From contig NZ_CP120677.1 in assembly GCF_029537395.1 (NCBI RefSeq), positions 1,488,001 through 1,552,000 on the forward strand: DNA of 64,000 nucleotides, given 5' to 3'. The position numbers were made by a program, and so were the translations under genes. The notes beneath the pieces were generated by a model. The model saw only the letters and a list, made by a program, of their open reading frames with translations, was not told where the DNA came from and did no database searches. The DNA comes from Tissierella sp. Yu-01 (lineage in GTDB: Bacteria > Bacillota > Clostridia > Tissierellales > Tissierellaceae). Below are positions 20,570 to 32,044 of the stretch, in pieces. Numbering within the stretch: the first letter of the stretch is position 1; each line of letters starts with the position of its first letter.

Positions 20570-21040
20570 TTAGAATCTGTAGTGTGCGAAAGCCTTATTA
20601 GCTTCAGCCATTTTATGTGTATCTTCTCTCTTCTTAACACTTGATCCCACTCCATTAGCTGCGTCCATAAGTTCTTTAGCTAATTTTTCTACCATTGTCT
20701 TTTCCCCTCTATTTCTAGAGTAAGTCACTAACCAACGTAAACCAAGTGTTTCTCTTCTTTCTGGTCTAACTTCGATTGGTACTTGATAAGTAGCACCACC
20801 TATACGTCTAGCTTTTACTTCTAGAACTGGCATTATATTGTTCATTGCTTTGTAGAATACTTCTAATGCATCTTCACCAGTCTTCTCTGCAATGTAGTCA
20901 AATGCACCATAAACAATATTTTGTGCAATACCTTTCTTACCATCAAGCATAATGTTGTTAATTAATTTTGTCACTACCAAATCATTATATATAGGATCTG
21001 GCATAACTTCTCTCTTTGGAATATGTCCTTTTCTTGGCAC
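20570..21040 (-). CDS. rpsG: 30S ribosomal protein S7
   Basis: Head-assembly protein of the small subunit, 156 aa, autoregulator of the str operon in E. coli. Begins (V/M)[19 protein letters not shown]. The GTG at 21040 is preferred: AAGGAGGG lies 7 nt upstream, and the 22-residue in-frame extension to 21106 is outside the family. [16 protein letters not shown] is intact. Between rpsL and fusA. Confidence 0.97.
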   Translation of the reverse strand: MPRKGHIPKREVMPDPIYNDLVVTKLINNIMLDGKKGIAQNIVYGAFDYIAEKTGEDALEVFYKAMNNIMPVLEVKARRIGGATYQVPIEVRPERRETLGLRWLVTYSRNRGEKTMVEKLAKELMDAANGVGSSVKKREDTHKMAEANKAFAHYRF

Positions 21041-21147
21041 TTTACTTCCCTCCTTAACTATTAAAGTAGATTCATTGGTACTCGGCTTAAAGCCGTTGTG
21101 CGCCAAAATGCATCTATATTAAACAGATTGAATCCGCATTTCAAGCA

Positions 21148-21570
21148 CTATTTCTTTTTAGCTTTAGGTTTCTTAGCACCATATTTTGATCTTGACTGTT
21201 CTCTCTTGTCAACACCTGCAGTATCCAAGGTACCCCTAACAATATGGTATCTAACACCTGGAAGGTCTTTAACTCTTCCACCTCTAATTAGAACAACACT
21301 ATGCTCTTGTAGGTTGTGTCCAATTCCAGGAATATATGCAGCTACTTCATATCCATTTGTAAGTCTTACCCTTGCTACCTTTCTCAAAGCTGAGTTAGGT
21401 TTTTTAGGTGTAACAGTCCTTACAGCTACACACACGCCTCTTTTTTGTGGTGAATTTACAGCAGTTTCCTTCTTTCTAAGAGTGTTTAAATTAACTCCTA
21501 AAGCTGGTGATTTTGATTTGTAAACAACTTTTTCTCTGCCTTTTCTAATTAATTGATTAATGGTTGGCAT
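21148..21570 (-). CDS. rpsL: 30S ribosomal protein S12
   Basis: Decoding-centre protein, 140 aa. [13 protein letters not shown] at the start and [21 protein letters not shown] in the middle. The lysine of KPNSALRK and the [13 protein letters not shown] loop carry the usual sensitive-type residues, so ribosomal streptomycin resistance is not predicted. The ATG at 21570 is preceded by GGAGGTGCC. First ribosomal gene of the str operon after the L7Ae-like protein. Confidence 0.97.
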   Translation of the reverse strand: MPTINQLIRKGREKVVYKSKSPALGVNLNTLRKKETAVNSPQKRGVCVAVRTVTPKKPNSALRKVARVRLTNGYEVAAYIPGIGHNLQEHSVVLIRGGRVKDLPGVRYHIVRGTLDTAGVDKREQSRSKYGAKKPKAKKK

Positions 21571-21588
21571 CAAGGCACCTCCTTCTAT

Positions 21589-21831
21589 TTATTTTAATAA
21601 TGCAGCTACTGCCGCATTAATACCTATGCCACAAGCATTACCTAATTTCTTCATTGTATCTACATGAACAATTTCGATATGCTTGGAACTACATAACTCT
21701 TCTATTTCAGAAGTGACTTTATTTTCTGCATCTTCAGCCACAAATACTATTTCAACATTCGAAGAGTTAATTGCTCTTTTAACTTGTTTTGCTCCTACTA
21801 CTTTACCATGTGTTTTAAGTTTTGAAATCAT
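21589..21831 (-). CDS. L7Ae-like ribosomal protein (YbxF type)
   Basis: 80-aa kink-turn RNA-binding protein of the L7Ae/L30e/S12e superfamily. GAKQVKRAINSSNVEIVFVAEDAE and KLGNACGIGINAAVAALLK match YbxF-type proteins. B. subtilis YbxF binds k-turns and associates with ribosomes. The ATG at 21831 (SD AAAGGGGGA) is chosen over a 30-residue upstream extension with no family match. Between rpoC and rpsL, its usual Firmicutes place. Confidence 0.92.
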   Translation of the reverse strand: MISKLKTHGKVVGAKQVKRAINSSNVEIVFVAEDAENKVTSEIEELCSSKHIEIVHVDTMKKLGNACGIGINAAVAALLK

Positions 21832-21936
21832 ATCGATTCCCCCTTTAAACATTTCAAAATTATGTGGGTATATTACCCACATAATTTTTTTGATGTAAAA
21901 AGTCACTTCTAGTTTGCACACTTTAATATTCTACCA

Positions 21937-24900
21937 TTACATATTTTCAGTGTCAATAAAATTCTCATCAATCTCTTCTAATAGTTCTAAATTTTGTTCA
22001 TTCTTAATTTCTACATTTTTATATCTTCTCATGCCTGTACCTGCTGGAATCAATTTACCGATAATTACATTTTCCTTAAGTCCTAATAGATGATCCTCTT
22101 TTCCTTTGATTGCAGCATCTGTAAGAACTCTTGTTGTTTCCTGGAATGATGCGGCTGAAAGGAATGAATCTGTAGCTAAGGATGCTTTAGTAATACCAAG
22201 CAATGTTCTTCTACCAACTGCAGGTACTCCATCTTCATTCATTATTTTTTTATTTTCTTCCTCAAATTCATGAAAACTTACCAAACTTCCTGGTAACATA
22301 TCAGTATCTCCAGCCTCTTCAATTTTTACTCGAGATAACATTTGTCTAACTATTACTTCAATATGCTTATCGTTAATATCTACACCCTGAAGTCTATATA
22401 CTCTTTGAACTTCCTTTACAATATAATTTTGTACACCCTTTATCCCTTTAATCTTCAAGATATCATGAGGGTTAACGGAACCATCGGTAATTTCATCTCC
22501 AGCTTCAATTACATCGCCTGTTCTTACTTTTAATCGTGAACCATAGACTATATTATATGATGCAGATTCTCCGCTTTGAGATGTAACAACTACTTCTTTC
22601 TTTTTCTTTGTTTCATTTATACTAACAGTACCACCAATTTCAGAAATTACAGCTAGCCCCTTTGGTTTTCTTGCTTCAAAAAGTTCTTCAACTCTAGGCA
22701 AACCTTGTGTGATATCTGCTGCTGCAGCTACTCCACCGGTATGGAATGTTCTCATTGTAAGCTGTGTTCCTGGTTCACCTATTGATTGAGCAGCTATAAT
22801 ACCTACTGATTCACCAATATTAACTTCTCCACCAGTTGCTAGGTTTCTGCCATAACAATGAGCACATACTCCATGTTTAGCCTTACAACCTAATACTGAT
22901 CTAACTTTAACTTCCTCAATACCTGACTTTTCAATCTTCTCAGCTATTATGTCAGTAATCATTTCGTTCTCTTTAATTAATACTTCGCCTGTTTCTGGGT
23001 GAATGATATCCTCAAAAGCATATCTACCATCTATTCTGTCAGCTAAATCTTCTATTACTTCTCTACCATCTTTAAAAGCTTTAACTAATAAATATTGGTC
23101 AGTATTACAGTCAATTTCCCTCACTATTACATCTTGACTGACGTCAACAAGTCTTCTTGTAAGGTATCCAGAGTCAGCTGTTCTTAAAGCTGTATCAGCA
23201 AGTCCCTTTCTGGAACCGTGAGTTGATACAAAGAACTCAAGAACTGATAATCCTTCTCTAAAGTTTGATTTGATTGGAATTTCTACAGTTCTACCTGATG
23301 CACTAGCCATAAGACCTCTCATACCAGCAAGCTGTCTAATTTGATTCTTACTACCTCTTGCACCAGAAAGAGCCATGATGTATATATTATTCATTGGGTC
23401 AAGATTATCCATCAATACATCAGTAACTTCATCTGTAGTCCTATTCCATATCTCAATTACCTTCTCATATCTTTCTTCATCGGATATCAATCCTCTACGA
23501 TATGATCTTTCAAATTTATCAACTTCTTGCTCTGCTTTTTCTATTAAAGTATACTTATCATCAGGGATAACAACATCACTCATGGATATTGAAATAGCTC
23601 CAATAGTAGAATATTTATATCCAGTTTCCTTAATATGGTCTAGCAATGTGGCAGTAATGATATTACCATGCTTCCTATAGCACTTCTCGATAATAATCCC
23701 TAAGAATTTTTTATCAACTACTTTATCTATTTCTAGTGAATATGGGTCTTTATCTCTATCTACAAATCCTAAATCTTGAGGGACATGTTCATTGAAGATA
23801 AATCTACCTACGGTACTTTCAACTAATTTCCCCTTATCATCAGGACTTAATTTTAGTCTTACTTTAACTCTTGCATGAATGCCAACATCCTTATTTGCAT
23901 AAGCATGGAACATTTCATCATAGTCTTTAAAGTATTTACCTTCCCCAATTTCTCCTTCTCTTTCAACTGTTAGATAATAACTACCTAAAACCATATCCTG
24001 AGTTGGAGTTGTGATTGGCTTTCCATCCTTTGGAGCCAATATATTATTTGTAGATAACATCAATAATCTGGCTTCTGCTTGAGCTTCAGTTGATAGCGGA
24101 ACGTGTACAGCCATTTGGTCGCCGTCAAAGTCAGCATTATATGCAGTACATACTAACGGATGTAATTTTATAGCCTTACCTTCAACTAATACAGGTTCAA
24201 AAGCTTGAATACCTAATCTATGAAGTGTAGGTGCTCTGTTTAATAATACTGGGTGATCTTTAATTACATCTTCTAATACATCCCATACTTGCGGTTTTAC
24301 TCTTTCAACCATTCTCTTTGCACTCTTAATATTATGAGCATGGCCTTCTGCTACTAACTTTTTCATAACAAAAGGTTTAAACAATTCTAAAGCCATAGTC
24401 TTCGGAAGTCCACACTGATAGAACTTCAAGTTAGGTCCAACTACTATAACTGAACGGCCAGAATAGTCTACTCTCTTACCAAGTAGGTTTTGTCTAAATC
24501 TACCTTGTTTTCCCTTTAACATATCTGAAAGAGATTTTAGAGGTCTATTTCCAGGCCCTGTTACAGGTCTTCCTCTTCTACCATTGTCTATCAAAGCATC
24601 TACTGCTTCTTGAAGCATTCTCTTTTCATTTCTTACTATGATGTCTGGTGCGCCTAAATCCAATAATCTTTTTAATCTATTATTTCTGTTTATAACTCTT
24701 CTATATAAATCATTTAAGTCAGATGTTGCAAATCTACCTCCATCCAACTGAACCATTGGTCTTAGATCAGGTGGTATAACAGGGATAACATCTAAAATCA
24801 TCCATTCAGGCCCGTTGCCTGATTTTCTGAAAGCTTCAATTACTTCTAATCTTCTAGTAATCCTTATTTTTTTCTGACCCGATGCGTCCTTAAGCTGTAC

Positions 24901-25476
24901 TTTTAAATCGTTAGATTCAGCTTCTAAATCTATCTTCTGTAACAACATTTTAATAGCTTCAGCACCCATCATTGCCTTAAATTTATTTCCATACTTTTCA
25001 TAAGCATCTCTAAATTCTGTTTCAGTTAATAGTTGCTTTTCATAAAGAGGAGTATCTCCACCTTCTATAACAATATATGAAGCAAAATATAGAACTTTTT
25101 CCAATGCCCTTGGACTCATGTCCAATATTAGTCCCATTCTAGATGGAATGCCTTTGAAATACCAAATATGTGAGACTGGGGCAGCCAATTCAATATGCCC
25201 CATTCTCTCTCTACGAACCTTTGACTTTGTTACTTCAACACCACATCTATCACATACTACACCTTTATATCTTACTCTCTTGTATTTGCCACAATGGCAC
25301 TCCCAGTCCTTTGTTGGTCCAAATATCTTCTCACAGAACAAACCTTCTTTTTCAGGTTTTAATGTTCTATAGTTTATTGTTTCTGGTTTTTTAACTTCCC
25401 CTTTTGACCATTGTCTAATTTTCTCTGGTGAAGCTAGGCCAATCTTAATTGAATCAAAATTATTTAATTCAAACAA
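21937..25476 (-). CDS. rpoC: RNA polymerase beta' subunit
   Basis: Catalytic subunit, 1179 aa. N-terminal zinc ribbon [19 protein letters not shown] near residues 60-77, active-site [12 protein letters not shown] near residue 448 with the three Mg-binding aspartates. A second zinc site ([13 protein letters not shown]) lies in the C-terminal third. Length fits Firmicutes lacking the large gammaproteobacterial insertion. The start appears to be TTG at 25476; the SD AAAGGAG lies in a possible GGAG...CTCC hairpin. 47 nt after rpoB. Confidence 0.97.
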   Translation of the reverse strand: MFELNNFDSIKIGLASPEKIRQWSKGEVKKPETINYRTLKPEKEGLFCEKIFGPTKDWECHCGKYKRVRYKGVVCDRCGVEVTKSKVRRERMGHIELAAPVSHIWYFKGIPSRMGLILDMSPRALEKVLYFASYIVIEGGDTPLYEKQLLTETEFRDAYEKYGNKFKAMMGAEAIKMLLQKIDLEAESNDLKVQLKDASGQKKIRITRRLEVIEAFRKSGNGPEWMILDVIPVIPPDLRPMVQLDGGRFATSDLNDLYRRVINRNNRLKRLLDLGAPDIIVRNEKRMLQEAVDALIDNGRRGRPVTGPGNRPLKSLSDMLKGKQGRFRQNLLGKRVDYSGRSVIVVGPNLKFYQCGLPKTMALELFKPFVMKKLVAEGHAHNIKSAKRMVERVKPQVWDVLEDVIKDHPVLLNRAPTLHRLGIQAFEPVLVEGKAIKLHPLVCTAYNADFDGDQMAVHVPLSTEAQAEARLLMLSTNNILAPKDGKPITTPTQDMVLGSYYLTVEREGEIGEGKYFKDYDEMFHAYANKDVGIHARVKVRLKLSPDDKGKLVESTVGRFIFNEHVPQDLGFVDRDKDPYSLEIDKVVDKKFLGIIIEKCYRKHGNIITATLLDHIKETGYKYSTIGAISISMSDVVIPDDKYTLIEKAEQEVDKFERSYRRGLISDEERYEKVIEIWNRTTDEVTDVLMDNLDPMNNIYIMALSGARGSKNQIRQLAGMRGLMASASGRTVEIPIKSNFREGLSVLEFFVSTHGSRKGLADTALRTADSGYLTRRLVDVSQDVIVREIDCNTDQYLLVKAFKDGREVIEDLADRIDGRYAFEDIIHPETGEVLIKENEMITDIIAEKIEKSGIEEVKVRSVLGCKAKHGVCAHCYGRNLATGGEVNIGESVGIIAAQSIGEPGTQLTMRTFHTGGVAAAADITQGLPRVEELFEARKPKGLAVISEIGGTVSINETKKKKEVVVTSQSGESASYNIVYGSRLKVRTGDVIEAGDEITDGSVNPHDILKIKGIKGVQNYIVKEVQRVYRLQGVDINDKHIEVIVRQMLSRVKIEEAGDTDMLPGSLVSFHEFEEENKKIMNEDGVPAVGRRTLLGITKASLATDSFLSAASFQETTRVLTDAAIKGKEDHLLGLKENVIIGKLIPAGTGMRRYKNVEIKNEQNLELLEEIDENFIDTENM

Positions 25477-25523
25477 GGAGCGATCTCTCCTTTCATAATA
25501 AAATAATTATTTAATTTAAAAGA

Positions 25524-28500
25524 TTAATCAAAATCCATCTCATCGTCATCAAAATCTTCGTTATCTATTTCTTCCTCTACATCTGCAGTATCCTCATCAT
25601 CAGATTCTTCAAGCAGGAAACCAGAAGGCATATTTGAATTTTTTCTCAATTCACTTTTGCCAGGTCTTTCATTGTCTTCTTCTTCATCAGCAACAAACAA
25701 TTTATCTGAAGACATTTCATCACCTATCATATCTAAATCCGATAAATCATCATCAATTGACTCTTTTATCTCAATTTCACTATCATCTTCAGTTAAAACT
25801 TTAACGTCAAGTGATAAACTTTGTAATTCCTTTATCAATACCTTAAATGATTCAGGAATTCCTGGCTCTGGAATATTTTCACCTTTAACTATTGACTCGT
25901 AGGTCTTAACTCTTCCTACTATATCATCTGATTTAACAGTCAAGATTTCTTGAAGAGTATGTGCAGCACCATATGCTTCTAGTGCCCAAACCTCCATCTC
26001 TCCAAATCTCTGACCACCGAATTGAGCTTTACCGCCCAACGGTTGCTGAGTTACTAGTGAATACGGTCCAGTTGATCTAGCATGTATTTTTTCATCAACC
26101 AAATGATGAAGCTTTAACATGTACATATATCCAACTGTAACGGCATTATCAAAGCATTCGCCAGTTCTTCCATCCCTAAGTTGAATCTTACCGCTTTCAG
26201 GATATTCTGCCTTTCTCAAAGCATCCATTATATCCTCTTCATTAGCACCATCAAATACCGGAGTAGCTATATGCCACCCTAATTTCTTAGCAGCTAACCC
26301 TAAGTGAACCTCAAGTACCTGACCTAAGTTCATACGCGAAGGAACTCCAAGTGGGTTTAGAACTATTTGTACTGGCGTACCATCAGGAAGATATGGCATA
26401 TCCTCTTCAGGAAGTATTCTTGAGATAACACCTTTATTACCATGACGGCCACACATTTTATCTCCAACAGTAATCTTTCTCTTAGTTGCAATATAGCATC
26501 TAACCATTTGATTAACTCCAGGAGGTAATTCATCTCCGTTTTCTCTAGAGAATATCTTTACATCAACAATTATACCCTGTTCACCATGTGGAACTCTAAG
26601 TGATGTATCTCTAACTTCTCTAGCTTTTTCACCAAATATTGCTCTCAATAATCTCTCCTCTGCAGTAAGCTCAGTTTCACCTTTAGGAGTTACTTTACCA
26701 ACAAGTATATCTCCTGGCTTAACTTCGGCTCCTACACGGATTATTCCTCTCTCATCTAAATCCTTAAGCATCTCTTCACTAACATTAGGAATATCTCGAG
26801 TGATTTCCTCTGGTCCAAGCTTAGTATCTCTTGCCTCAGATTCATATTCTTCTATATGAACCGATGTCAATACATCATCAATTACAAGCTTTTCATTTAC
26901 CAACATGGCATCCTCGTAGTTATAACCTTCCCATGTCATAAAAGCTATAAGAATATTCTTTCCAAGTGCAATTTCTCCCATTTCTGTACTTGGTCCATCA
27001 GCAATTATCTGGTTTTCTTCAACTCTTTCGCCTTTTTTTACCATTGGCCTTTGATTAATTGTAGTACCTTGGTTGGATCTCTTGAACTTCAACAATTTAT
27101 ATCTATCAAGCTGATTATCTTTATCTCTTTTTATAACTATTTCATTAGAACTTACCTTTTCAACAATTCCAGTGTTTTTAGCTATTATAACTATCCCTGA
27201 GTCCTTAGCTGCCTTATACTCTATTCCAGTTCCTATAATAGGAGCTTCTGTTTTTAATAGAGGTACAGCCTGACGTTGCATGTTTGCACCCATTAGGGCT
27301 CTGTTAGCATCGTCATTCTCTAAGAAAGGAATCATTGCCGTTCCCACTGAAACTAATTGTTTTGGAGAAACATCCATATAATCTACTTCTGATACTGGGA
27401 ATATGTCAACAATACCTTGTTTTCCTCTTGCAATGATTCTTTGATTTATGAACTCATTATTTTCATTTAGAGGTTCATTGGATTGGGCAATTACCAACTC
27501 ATATTCAATATCAGCAGTTAAATAATCAATCTGCTCAGTTATTCTTCCAGATTTTTTATCGTATTTTCTATATGGGGCTTCAATAAAACCATATTCATTT
27601 ATTCTAGCATAGGTAGCAAGTGATGTGATAAGTCCAATGTTTGGACCTTCGGGTGTTTCAATAGGGCACATTCTCCCATAGTGAGAGTTATGAATATCTC
27701 TAACCTCAAAACCAGCTCTATCTCTACTTAAACCACCTGGTCCTAAAGCAGACATTCTTCTTTTATGTGTAAGCTCTGTAAGCGGATTTGTCTGATCCAT
27801 AAATTGCGACAACTGGCTGCTACCAAAGAATTCTTTTAATGATGCAACTACAGGTCTTATATTTATCAACGCTTGAGGTGTGGCTACATCTATATCCTGA
27901 ATAGTCATTCTTTCCCTGACTACTCTTTCCATTCTAGATAAACCAATTCTGAATTGATTTTGCAAAAGCTCTCCTACACTTCTTAAACGTCTATTACCTA
28001 AATGGTCAATATCATCAGTGTTGCCTACACCATAGAATAAGTTGAATTCATAATTTATACTTGCTACAATGTCATCTACTATAATATGCTTTGGTGAAAG
28101 CTCTTTACTTCTTTCAATTATTGCATCTTTTAATTCATCCTCATCTTCATATGTCTCAATCAATTCTTTTAATAAAGGATAATACACCTTCTCCTTGAAT
28201 CCGAGATCTTCTAATGAAAATGGAAGATTAAGTGCTTTTGCACTAACAAAGTTATTTCCTAATACTTTAACTTCTCGTCCATCATCTAGCAAAACATTGA
28301 CAGAATTAATTCCACTATTTTCTATTTCAATAGCTTGATCTCTCGAAATTTTTTCGCCTTTAGCAATAAAAATTTCACCAGTTTCAGGATTAATTATGTC
28401 ATAAGCTGCTCTTTTACCAAATATTCTATTATATAGAGACAGTTTTTTATTGAATTTATATCTTCCTACTTTAGCCAAGTCATATCTTCTAGGGTCAAAA

Positions 28501-29273
28501 AACAAATTATTTAGAAGTGTTCTAGCACTATCTACTGTTGGTGGTTCACCTGGTCTAAGTCTCTTATATATCTCAATAAGAGCTTCTTCCTCAGTTGTTG
28601 TCCCATCCTTTTCAAATGTTTTTAAAAGTTGTTCACTTTCGCCAATTACTTCTATTATCTCATTATCAGAAACTATCTTTAACGCTCTAAGTAATGTTGT
28701 AATAGGGATCTTTCTGGTCCTATCTATTCTAACATAAACAATGTCATTTGAATCCGTCTCGTATTCCAGCCATGCACCTCTATTAGGTATAAGAGTGGAT
28801 GAATATAATCTTTTTCCTGTCTTATCTATCTCTTCTCCATAATATACACCTGGAGATCTTACAAGCTGGCTAACTACGACTCTCTCTGCTCCATTGATAA
28901 TAAAAGTACCCTTTTCTGTCATTAATGGTAAATCACCCATGAAGACTTCTTGTTCCTTTACTTCTCCAGTCTCCTTGTTAATCAATCTAACCTTTACCTT
29001 TAAAGGTGCTGAGTAGTTCGCATCCCTTTCTCTAGCTTCATCCTCATCATATTTTAATTGGTCCCCAACATGATAATCGACAAATTCTAGGATTAAATTT
29101 CCAGTATAGTCTTGGATTGGACTAATGTCATCAAAAACTTCTTTCAATCCCTCATCTAGAAACCACTTATAGGAGGATGTTTGTACTTCAATCAAATCAG
29201 GCAGATCAAGTACTTCTTTAATACGGGAATAGCTCATCCTTACCCGTTTGCCATATGTTACAGGATGTACCAT
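25524..29273 (-). CDS. rpoB: RNA polymerase beta subunit
   Basis: Catalytic subunit, 1249 aa. Starts [14 protein letters not shown] at the ATG 29273, which has AAGGGG upstream; a GTG at 29285 would sit on the SD. The rifampicin cluster (about residues 485-520) reads [20 protein letters not shown] then [10 protein letters not shown]. The main resistance positions are wild type, so sensitivity is predicted. The C-terminus is a long acidic tail rich in Asp and Glu. Own promoter at 29413-29441 and a 140-nt leader. Confidence 0.98.
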   Translation of the reverse strand: MVHPVTYGKRVRMSYSRIKEVLDLPDLIEVQTSSYKWFLDEGLKEVFDDISPIQDYTGNLILEFVDYHVGDQLKYDEDEARERDANYSAPLKVKVRLINKETGEVKEQEVFMGDLPLMTEKGTFIINGAERVVVSQLVRSPGVYYGEEIDKTGKRLYSSTLIPNRGAWLEYETDSNDIVYVRIDRTRKIPITTLLRALKIVSDNEIIEVIGESEQLLKTFEKDGTTTEEEALIEIYKRLRPGEPPTVDSARTLLNNLFFDPRRYDLAKVGRYKFNKKLSLYNRIFGKRAAYDIINPETGEIFIAKGEKISRDQAIEIENSGINSVNVLLDDGREVKVLGNNFVSAKALNLPFSLEDLGFKEKVYYPLLKELIETYEDEDELKDAIIERSKELSPKHIIVDDIVASINYEFNLFYGVGNTDDIDHLGNRRLRSVGELLQNQFRIGLSRMERVVRERMTIQDIDVATPQALINIRPVVASLKEFFGSSQLSQFMDQTNPLTELTHKRRMSALGPGGLSRDRAGFEVRDIHNSHYGRMCPIETPEGPNIGLITSLATYARINEYGFIEAPYRKYDKKSGRITEQIDYLTADIEYELVIAQSNEPLNENNEFINQRIIARGKQGIVDIFPVSEVDYMDVSPKQLVSVGTAMIPFLENDDANRALMGANMQRQAVPLLKTEAPIIGTGIEYKAAKDSGIVIIAKNTGIVEKVSSNEIVIKRDKDNQLDRYKLLKFKRSNQGTTINQRPMVKKGERVEENQIIADGPSTEMGEIALGKNILIAFMTWEGYNYEDAMLVNEKLVIDDVLTSVHIEEYESEARDTKLGPEEITRDIPNVSEEMLKDLDERGIIRVGAEVKPGDILVGKVTPKGETELTAEERLLRAIFGEKAREVRDTSLRVPHGEQGIIVDVKIFSRENGDELPPGVNQMVRCYIATKRKITVGDKMCGRHGNKGVISRILPEEDMPYLPDGTPVQIVLNPLGVPSRMNLGQVLEVHLGLAAKKLGWHIATPVFDGANEEDIMDALRKAEYPESGKIQLRDGRTGECFDNAVTVGYMYMLKLHHLVDEKIHARSTGPYSLVTQQPLGGKAQFGGQRFGEMEVWALEAYGAAHTLQEILTVKSDDIVGRVKTYESIVKGENIPEPGIPESFKVLIKELQSLSLDVKVLTEDDSEIEIKESIDDDLSDLDMIGDEMSSDKLFVADEEEDNERPGKSELRKNSNMPSGFLLEESDDEDTADVEEEIDNEDFDDDEMDFD

Positions 29274-29412
29274 ATAAAAATTCACCCCTTATTAAACTAA
29301 AATATCCAAAAGCGCACGCCTTTGGTAATTCTTTTCAACTAACATATAATATTGCCTTAGAGCTAAATCTTTATACAATAAGGCCATTATAATCATTATT
29401 ATGCAATATAAT

Positions 29413-29441
29413 ATACTATCATATGTATACAAGCCTGTCAA
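29413..29441 (-). promoter_or_regulatory. Promoter of rpoB-rpoC
   Basis: TTGACA (29441-29436), 17-nt spacer, TAGTAT (29418-29413), placed between the rplL terminator and rpoB. The roughly 130-nt 5' leader includes a GCCTTA/TAAGGC pairing. This separates polymerase genes from the L10-L12 unit. Confidence 0.8.
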
Positions 29442-29473
29442 TAATTTCTTTCAAAAATACATCTGAATTTAAA

Positions 29474-29503
29474 GGAAAAAAAGGCTTTCTCTTGAAAGCC
29501 TTT
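29474..29503 (-). terminator. Rho-independent terminator after rplL
   Basis: Perfect 10-bp stem AAAGGCTTTC/GAAAGCCTTT with a 4-nt loop, followed by TTTT and more T on the minus strand. Located about 12 nt after the rplL stop. It should limit, perhaps not abolish, read-through into rpoB. Confidence 0.92.
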
Positions 29504-29515
29504 TGATTTCTTTAA

Positions 29516-29899
29516 CTATTTTACTTCTACTGAAGCTCCAACTTCTTCTAATTTTGCTTTGATTGATTCTGCTTCTTCTTTTGAAGCGCCTTCTTTTAAT
29601 GGCTTTGGAGCGTTGTCTACTAATTCTTTAGCTTCTTTTAATCCTAAGCCAGTGATTTCTCTAACTACTTTGATAACTTTGATCTTTTCAGCACCAGCTG
29701 ATGCTAAAACTACATCAAATTCTGTCTTTTCTTCAGCTGCTGCTGGACCTGCTGCTGGACCTGCTGCTACTGCAACTGCTGCTGGAGCTGCTGCACTAAC
29801 ACCAAATTCTTCTTCTAATGCTTTTACTAAATCTGATAATTCTAATACTGTAAGATTTTTAACTTCTTCGATTAAATTTAATACTTTTTCACTTGCCAT
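29516..29899 (-). CDS. rplL: 50S ribosomal protein L7/L12
   Basis: Stalk protein, 127 aa, recruiting translation GTPases. An N-terminal dimerisation helix is followed by an Ala/Gly/Pro hinge with a GPAAGPAA duplication (about residues 45-53). The C-terminal factor-binding domain contains [20 protein letters not shown]. Follows rplJ by 33 nt and is closed by a strong terminator. Confidence 0.98.
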   Translation of the reverse strand: MASEKVLNLIEEVKNLTVLELSDLVKALEEEFGVSAAAPAAVAVAAGPAAGPAAAEEKTEFDVVLASAGAEKIKVIKVVREITGLGLKEAKELVDNAPKPLKEGASKEEAESIKAKLEEVGASVEVK

Positions 29900-29932
29900 T
29901 TTTATATATCCCTCCGAATTTTTTATTATTAA

Positions 29933-30463
29933 TTAAGCTGTTTGTTGTTTTTCTGCAATTTGGTTAAGAACAATAGCTAAACCTCTTATTGTACCTTGAA
30001 GTACATTTGCGAATCCTTGAATTGGTGCATTCAAGCCGCCAAGCGCCTGAGCAATAAGTACTTCTCTTGGTGGTAATTCAGCCAAGTCTTTAACTCCTGC
30101 TACATCTATGATTTTACCATCTACAATACCCGCTTTTATTTCAAGCTTATCATTGTCTTTAGCAAATTCTGCAGTTATCTTCGCTGCCGCTACTGGATCA
30201 TCAATACCAAAAGCTATAGCGTTTGGTCCTTTTAAGTATTCATTAAAACCTTCTAAGCCTGAATCCTTAAAAGCAAATCTCATCATTGAATTCTTGTAAA
30301 CTTTATAATCTACTCCAGCTTTTCTGTATTCACTTCTAAGCTTAGTAAGTTGTTCTACATTTAATCCTCTATAGTCTACTAAAACAATTGATTGAGAATT
30401 ACTAATCTTTTCTTTAATCTCTTCTACAACTTGAGACTTTGCTTGAAGAGTTGCTTCCTTCAT
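29933..30463 (-). CDS. rplJ: 50S ribosomal protein L10
   Basis: Stalk base protein, 176 aa, which binds 23S rRNA and L7/L12 dimers. SIVLVDYRGLNVEQLTKLR and KVYKNSMMRFAF are family features. The ATG at 30463 is chosen because GGAGGTG lies 7 nt upstream; the GTG at 30472 is within that SD. The L10 protein or its complex with L12 is expected to bind the leader RNA near 30650-30740. A 118-bp repeat sits between that attenuator and this start. Confidence 0.97.
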   Translation of the reverse strand: MKEATLQAKSQVVEEIKEKISNSQSIVLVDYRGLNVEQLTKLRSEYRKAGVDYKVYKNSMMRFAFKDSGLEGFNEYLKGPNAIAFGIDDPVAAAKITAEFAKDNDKLEIKAGIVDGKIIDVAGVKDLAELPPREVLIAQALGGLNAPIQGFANVLQGTIRGLAIVLNQIAEKQQTA

Positions 30464-30501
30464 ATAACTCACCTCCTATGGTTCGTTTAAAGCTTATATA
30501 T

Positions 30502-30619
30502 GCAGTTTCACAACTCAAATTTATTTACTCGTTACACTCCCATAAATTTGGTGTTCATTGCATTTGACCTACCATCAATTTACAGAGAAAACTACTCCGT
30601 AAATTGGGTTAGGGCATAA
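30502..30619. repeat. Family A palindromic repeat, full-length copy in the rplJ leader
   Basis: 118 bp starting GCAGTTTCAC and ending TTAGGGCATAA. Hairpin 1 is AAATTTAT...ATAAATTT. A linker TTCATTGCATTTGACCTACC leads into hairpin 2, which closes on GGGTTAGGGCA. Nearly the same size and layout as 43198-43316. It lies directly downstream of the L10-leader terminator in the transcribed direction, so read-through RNA contains it. Confidence 0.82.
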
Positions 30620-30651
30620 ATAAAGGTCTCTTACGTAGACACGTAGAGACC
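30616..30651 (-). terminator. Attenuator terminator of the L10 leader
   Basis: Minus-strand hairpin GGTCTCTACGT/ACGTAAGAGACC (one bulge, 4-nt loop) followed by TTTATTTAT. It sits 3' of the L10-binding domain, as in the standard L10 attenuator. The last T residues merge with the end of the family A repeat. Confidence 0.8.
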
Positions 30652-30744
30652 CTAATTTCAAATTCATTAGTTTTTAGTTTCTCACCTCGGTAGGCTAATT
30701 AAACCAATTGGTCCCTACTGTCTACGGTTATCTATTTAATTAAC
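30650..30744 (-). promoter_or_regulatory. Ribosomal L10 leader RNA (rplJ-rplL autoregulation)
   Basis: The minus strand contains AGACAGTAGGGACC followed by a short stem-loop and GCCTACCGAGGTGAG. This is the conserved core of the L10 leader found upstream of rplJ in Firmicutes. A strong promoter precedes it and a terminator hairpin follows. L10-L12 binding is known in the family to favour termination; that mechanism is inferred here. Confidence 0.85.
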
Positions 30745-30750
30745 GTTGCT

Positions 30751-30779
30751 ATTATATCAATAAACAATTTATTTGTCAA
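30751..30779 (-). promoter_or_regulatory. Consensus promoter of rplJ-rplL
   Basis: TTGACA (30779-30774), exactly 17 nt, TATAAT (30756-30751): a full sigma-A consensus. The -35 box begins directly after the rplA stop codon at 30780. It explains how L10-L12 can be controlled separately from L11-L1. Confidence 0.92.
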
Positions 30780-31478
30780 CTATTCTGCTAATTTTGCAGC
30801 ATTCAATTTAATTCCAGGTCCCATAGTACTTGAAATTACCACTGATCTAAGGTATCTTCCCTTAGCTGCAGCTGGTTTAGCTTTAATTACTGCTGACATA
30901 AGAGAATCAAAATTCTCTTTTAATTTTTCAGTACCAAATGAAGCTTTACCTATTGGTACGTGAACTATGTTTTGTTTATCAACTCTATATTCAACCTTAC
31001 CTGCTTTAATTTCCTTTACAGCATTTGTAACATCAAATGTTACTGTACCTGATTTTGGATTTGGCATTAAGCCTTTTGGTCCTAGAATTCTACCTATTCT
31101 ACCTACAACTCCCATCATATCTGGAGTAGCTACAACAACATCGAAATCCATCCAACCCTCTTGCTGTATTCTAGCAACCATTTCATCTCCACCAACAAAA
31201 TCTGCACCAGCAGCTTCAGCTTCAGCAACTTTGTCACCTTTAGCTATAACTAAAACTCTTTTAGTCTTACCAGTTCCATGCGGCAATACAACTGCTCCTC
31301 TAACTTGTTGGTCAGCATGTCTTGAGTCAACACCCAATCTTACTGATAATTCTATTGTTTCATCAAATTTTGCCTTTGATGTTTTTACTACTAAATCTAT
31401 TGCTTCATTAACATCATAGTGCTTTGTTTTATCTATCAACTTAGCGCTATCTTGATAATTTTTACCTCTTTTTGGCAT
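30780..31478 (-). CDS. rplA: 50S ribosomal protein L1
   Basis: L1-stalk protein, 232 aa, assisting E-site tRNA release. [20 protein letters not shown] at the start, [14 protein letters not shown] in domain II and the C-terminal [11 protein letters not shown] are diagnostic. Follows rplK by about 50 nt. L1 commonly represses its own operon in other bacteria, but no L1 site was identified here. Confidence 0.98.
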   Translation of the reverse strand: MPKRGKNYQDSAKLIDKTKHYDVNEAIDLVVKTSKAKFDETIELSVRLGVDSRHADQQVRGAVVLPHGTGKTKRVLVIAKGDKVAEAEAAGADFVGGDEMVARIQQEGWMDFDVVVATPDMMGVVGRIGRILGPKGLMPNPKSGTVTFDVTNAVKEIKAGKVEYRVDKQNIVHVPIGKASFGTEKLKENFDSLMSAVIKAKPAAAKGRYLRSVVISSTMGPGIKLNAAKLAE

Positions 31479-31527
31479 TTAATAAACCTCCTTGTGGTAT
31501 TAACGAAAAAATCTTCTCCCACTATAC

Positions 31528-31953
31528 TTATTGTTCTACTTCAACTCCCATACTTCTTGCAGTACCTGCTACCATGCTCATAGCAGCTTCTACTGTACCA
31601 GCATTTAAATCTGGCATTTTTACTTCTGCAATTTCTCTAAGCTTAGCTTGAGATAATTTAGCAACTTTATTCTTGTTAGGCTCTTTTGAACCTGATTCAA
31701 TTCCTACAGCTTTCTTTATCAATACTGGCACTGGTGGCGTCTTCGTAATGAATGTGAATGATCTATCTTGGTAAACCGTAAGAACAACTGGTATGATCAT
31801 ACCTGCTTGGTCTGCAGTTTTTGCATTGAACTCTTTTGTAAATTGCATGATATTAACTCCATGAGGTCCTAATGCTGTACCTACAGGTGGCGCTGGTGTA
31901 GCCTTTCCAGCTGGAATTTGTAACTTAACTAAAGCTATGACTTTTTTTGCCAT
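31528..31953 (-). CDS. rplK: 50S ribosomal protein L11
   Basis: GTPase-centre protein, 141 aa, binding 23S rRNA together with thiostrepton-class drugs. [20 protein letters not shown] and the [17 protein letters not shown] loop identify it. The ATG at 31953 has GGAGGTGG upstream; an upstream in-frame extension to 32004 lacks similarity. Between nusG and rplA. Confidence 0.97.
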   Translation of the reverse strand: MAKKVIALVKLQIPAGKATPAPPVGTALGPHGVNIMQFTKEFNAKTADQAGMIIPVVLTVYQDRSFTFITKTPPVPVLIKKAVGIESGSKEPNKNKVAKLSQAKLREIAEVKMPDLNAGTVEAAMSMVAGTARSMGVEVEQ

Positions 31954-32044
31954 TAACTTCCACCTCCTCATAAAAATGTGGTTTAGCGGGAAAATCCCTC
32001 CCACTCCTTGTGAATCTATTTAAAAAGCAATAATGCTTAATAAA

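Noticed and set aside
21041-21106. 22-residue extension of S7
   Set aside because: The GTG start with strong SD gives the standard 156-aa protein.
29559-29936. 125-aa frame opposite rplL
   Set aside because: Alanine-rich shadow of the L7/L12 hinge, without an SD.
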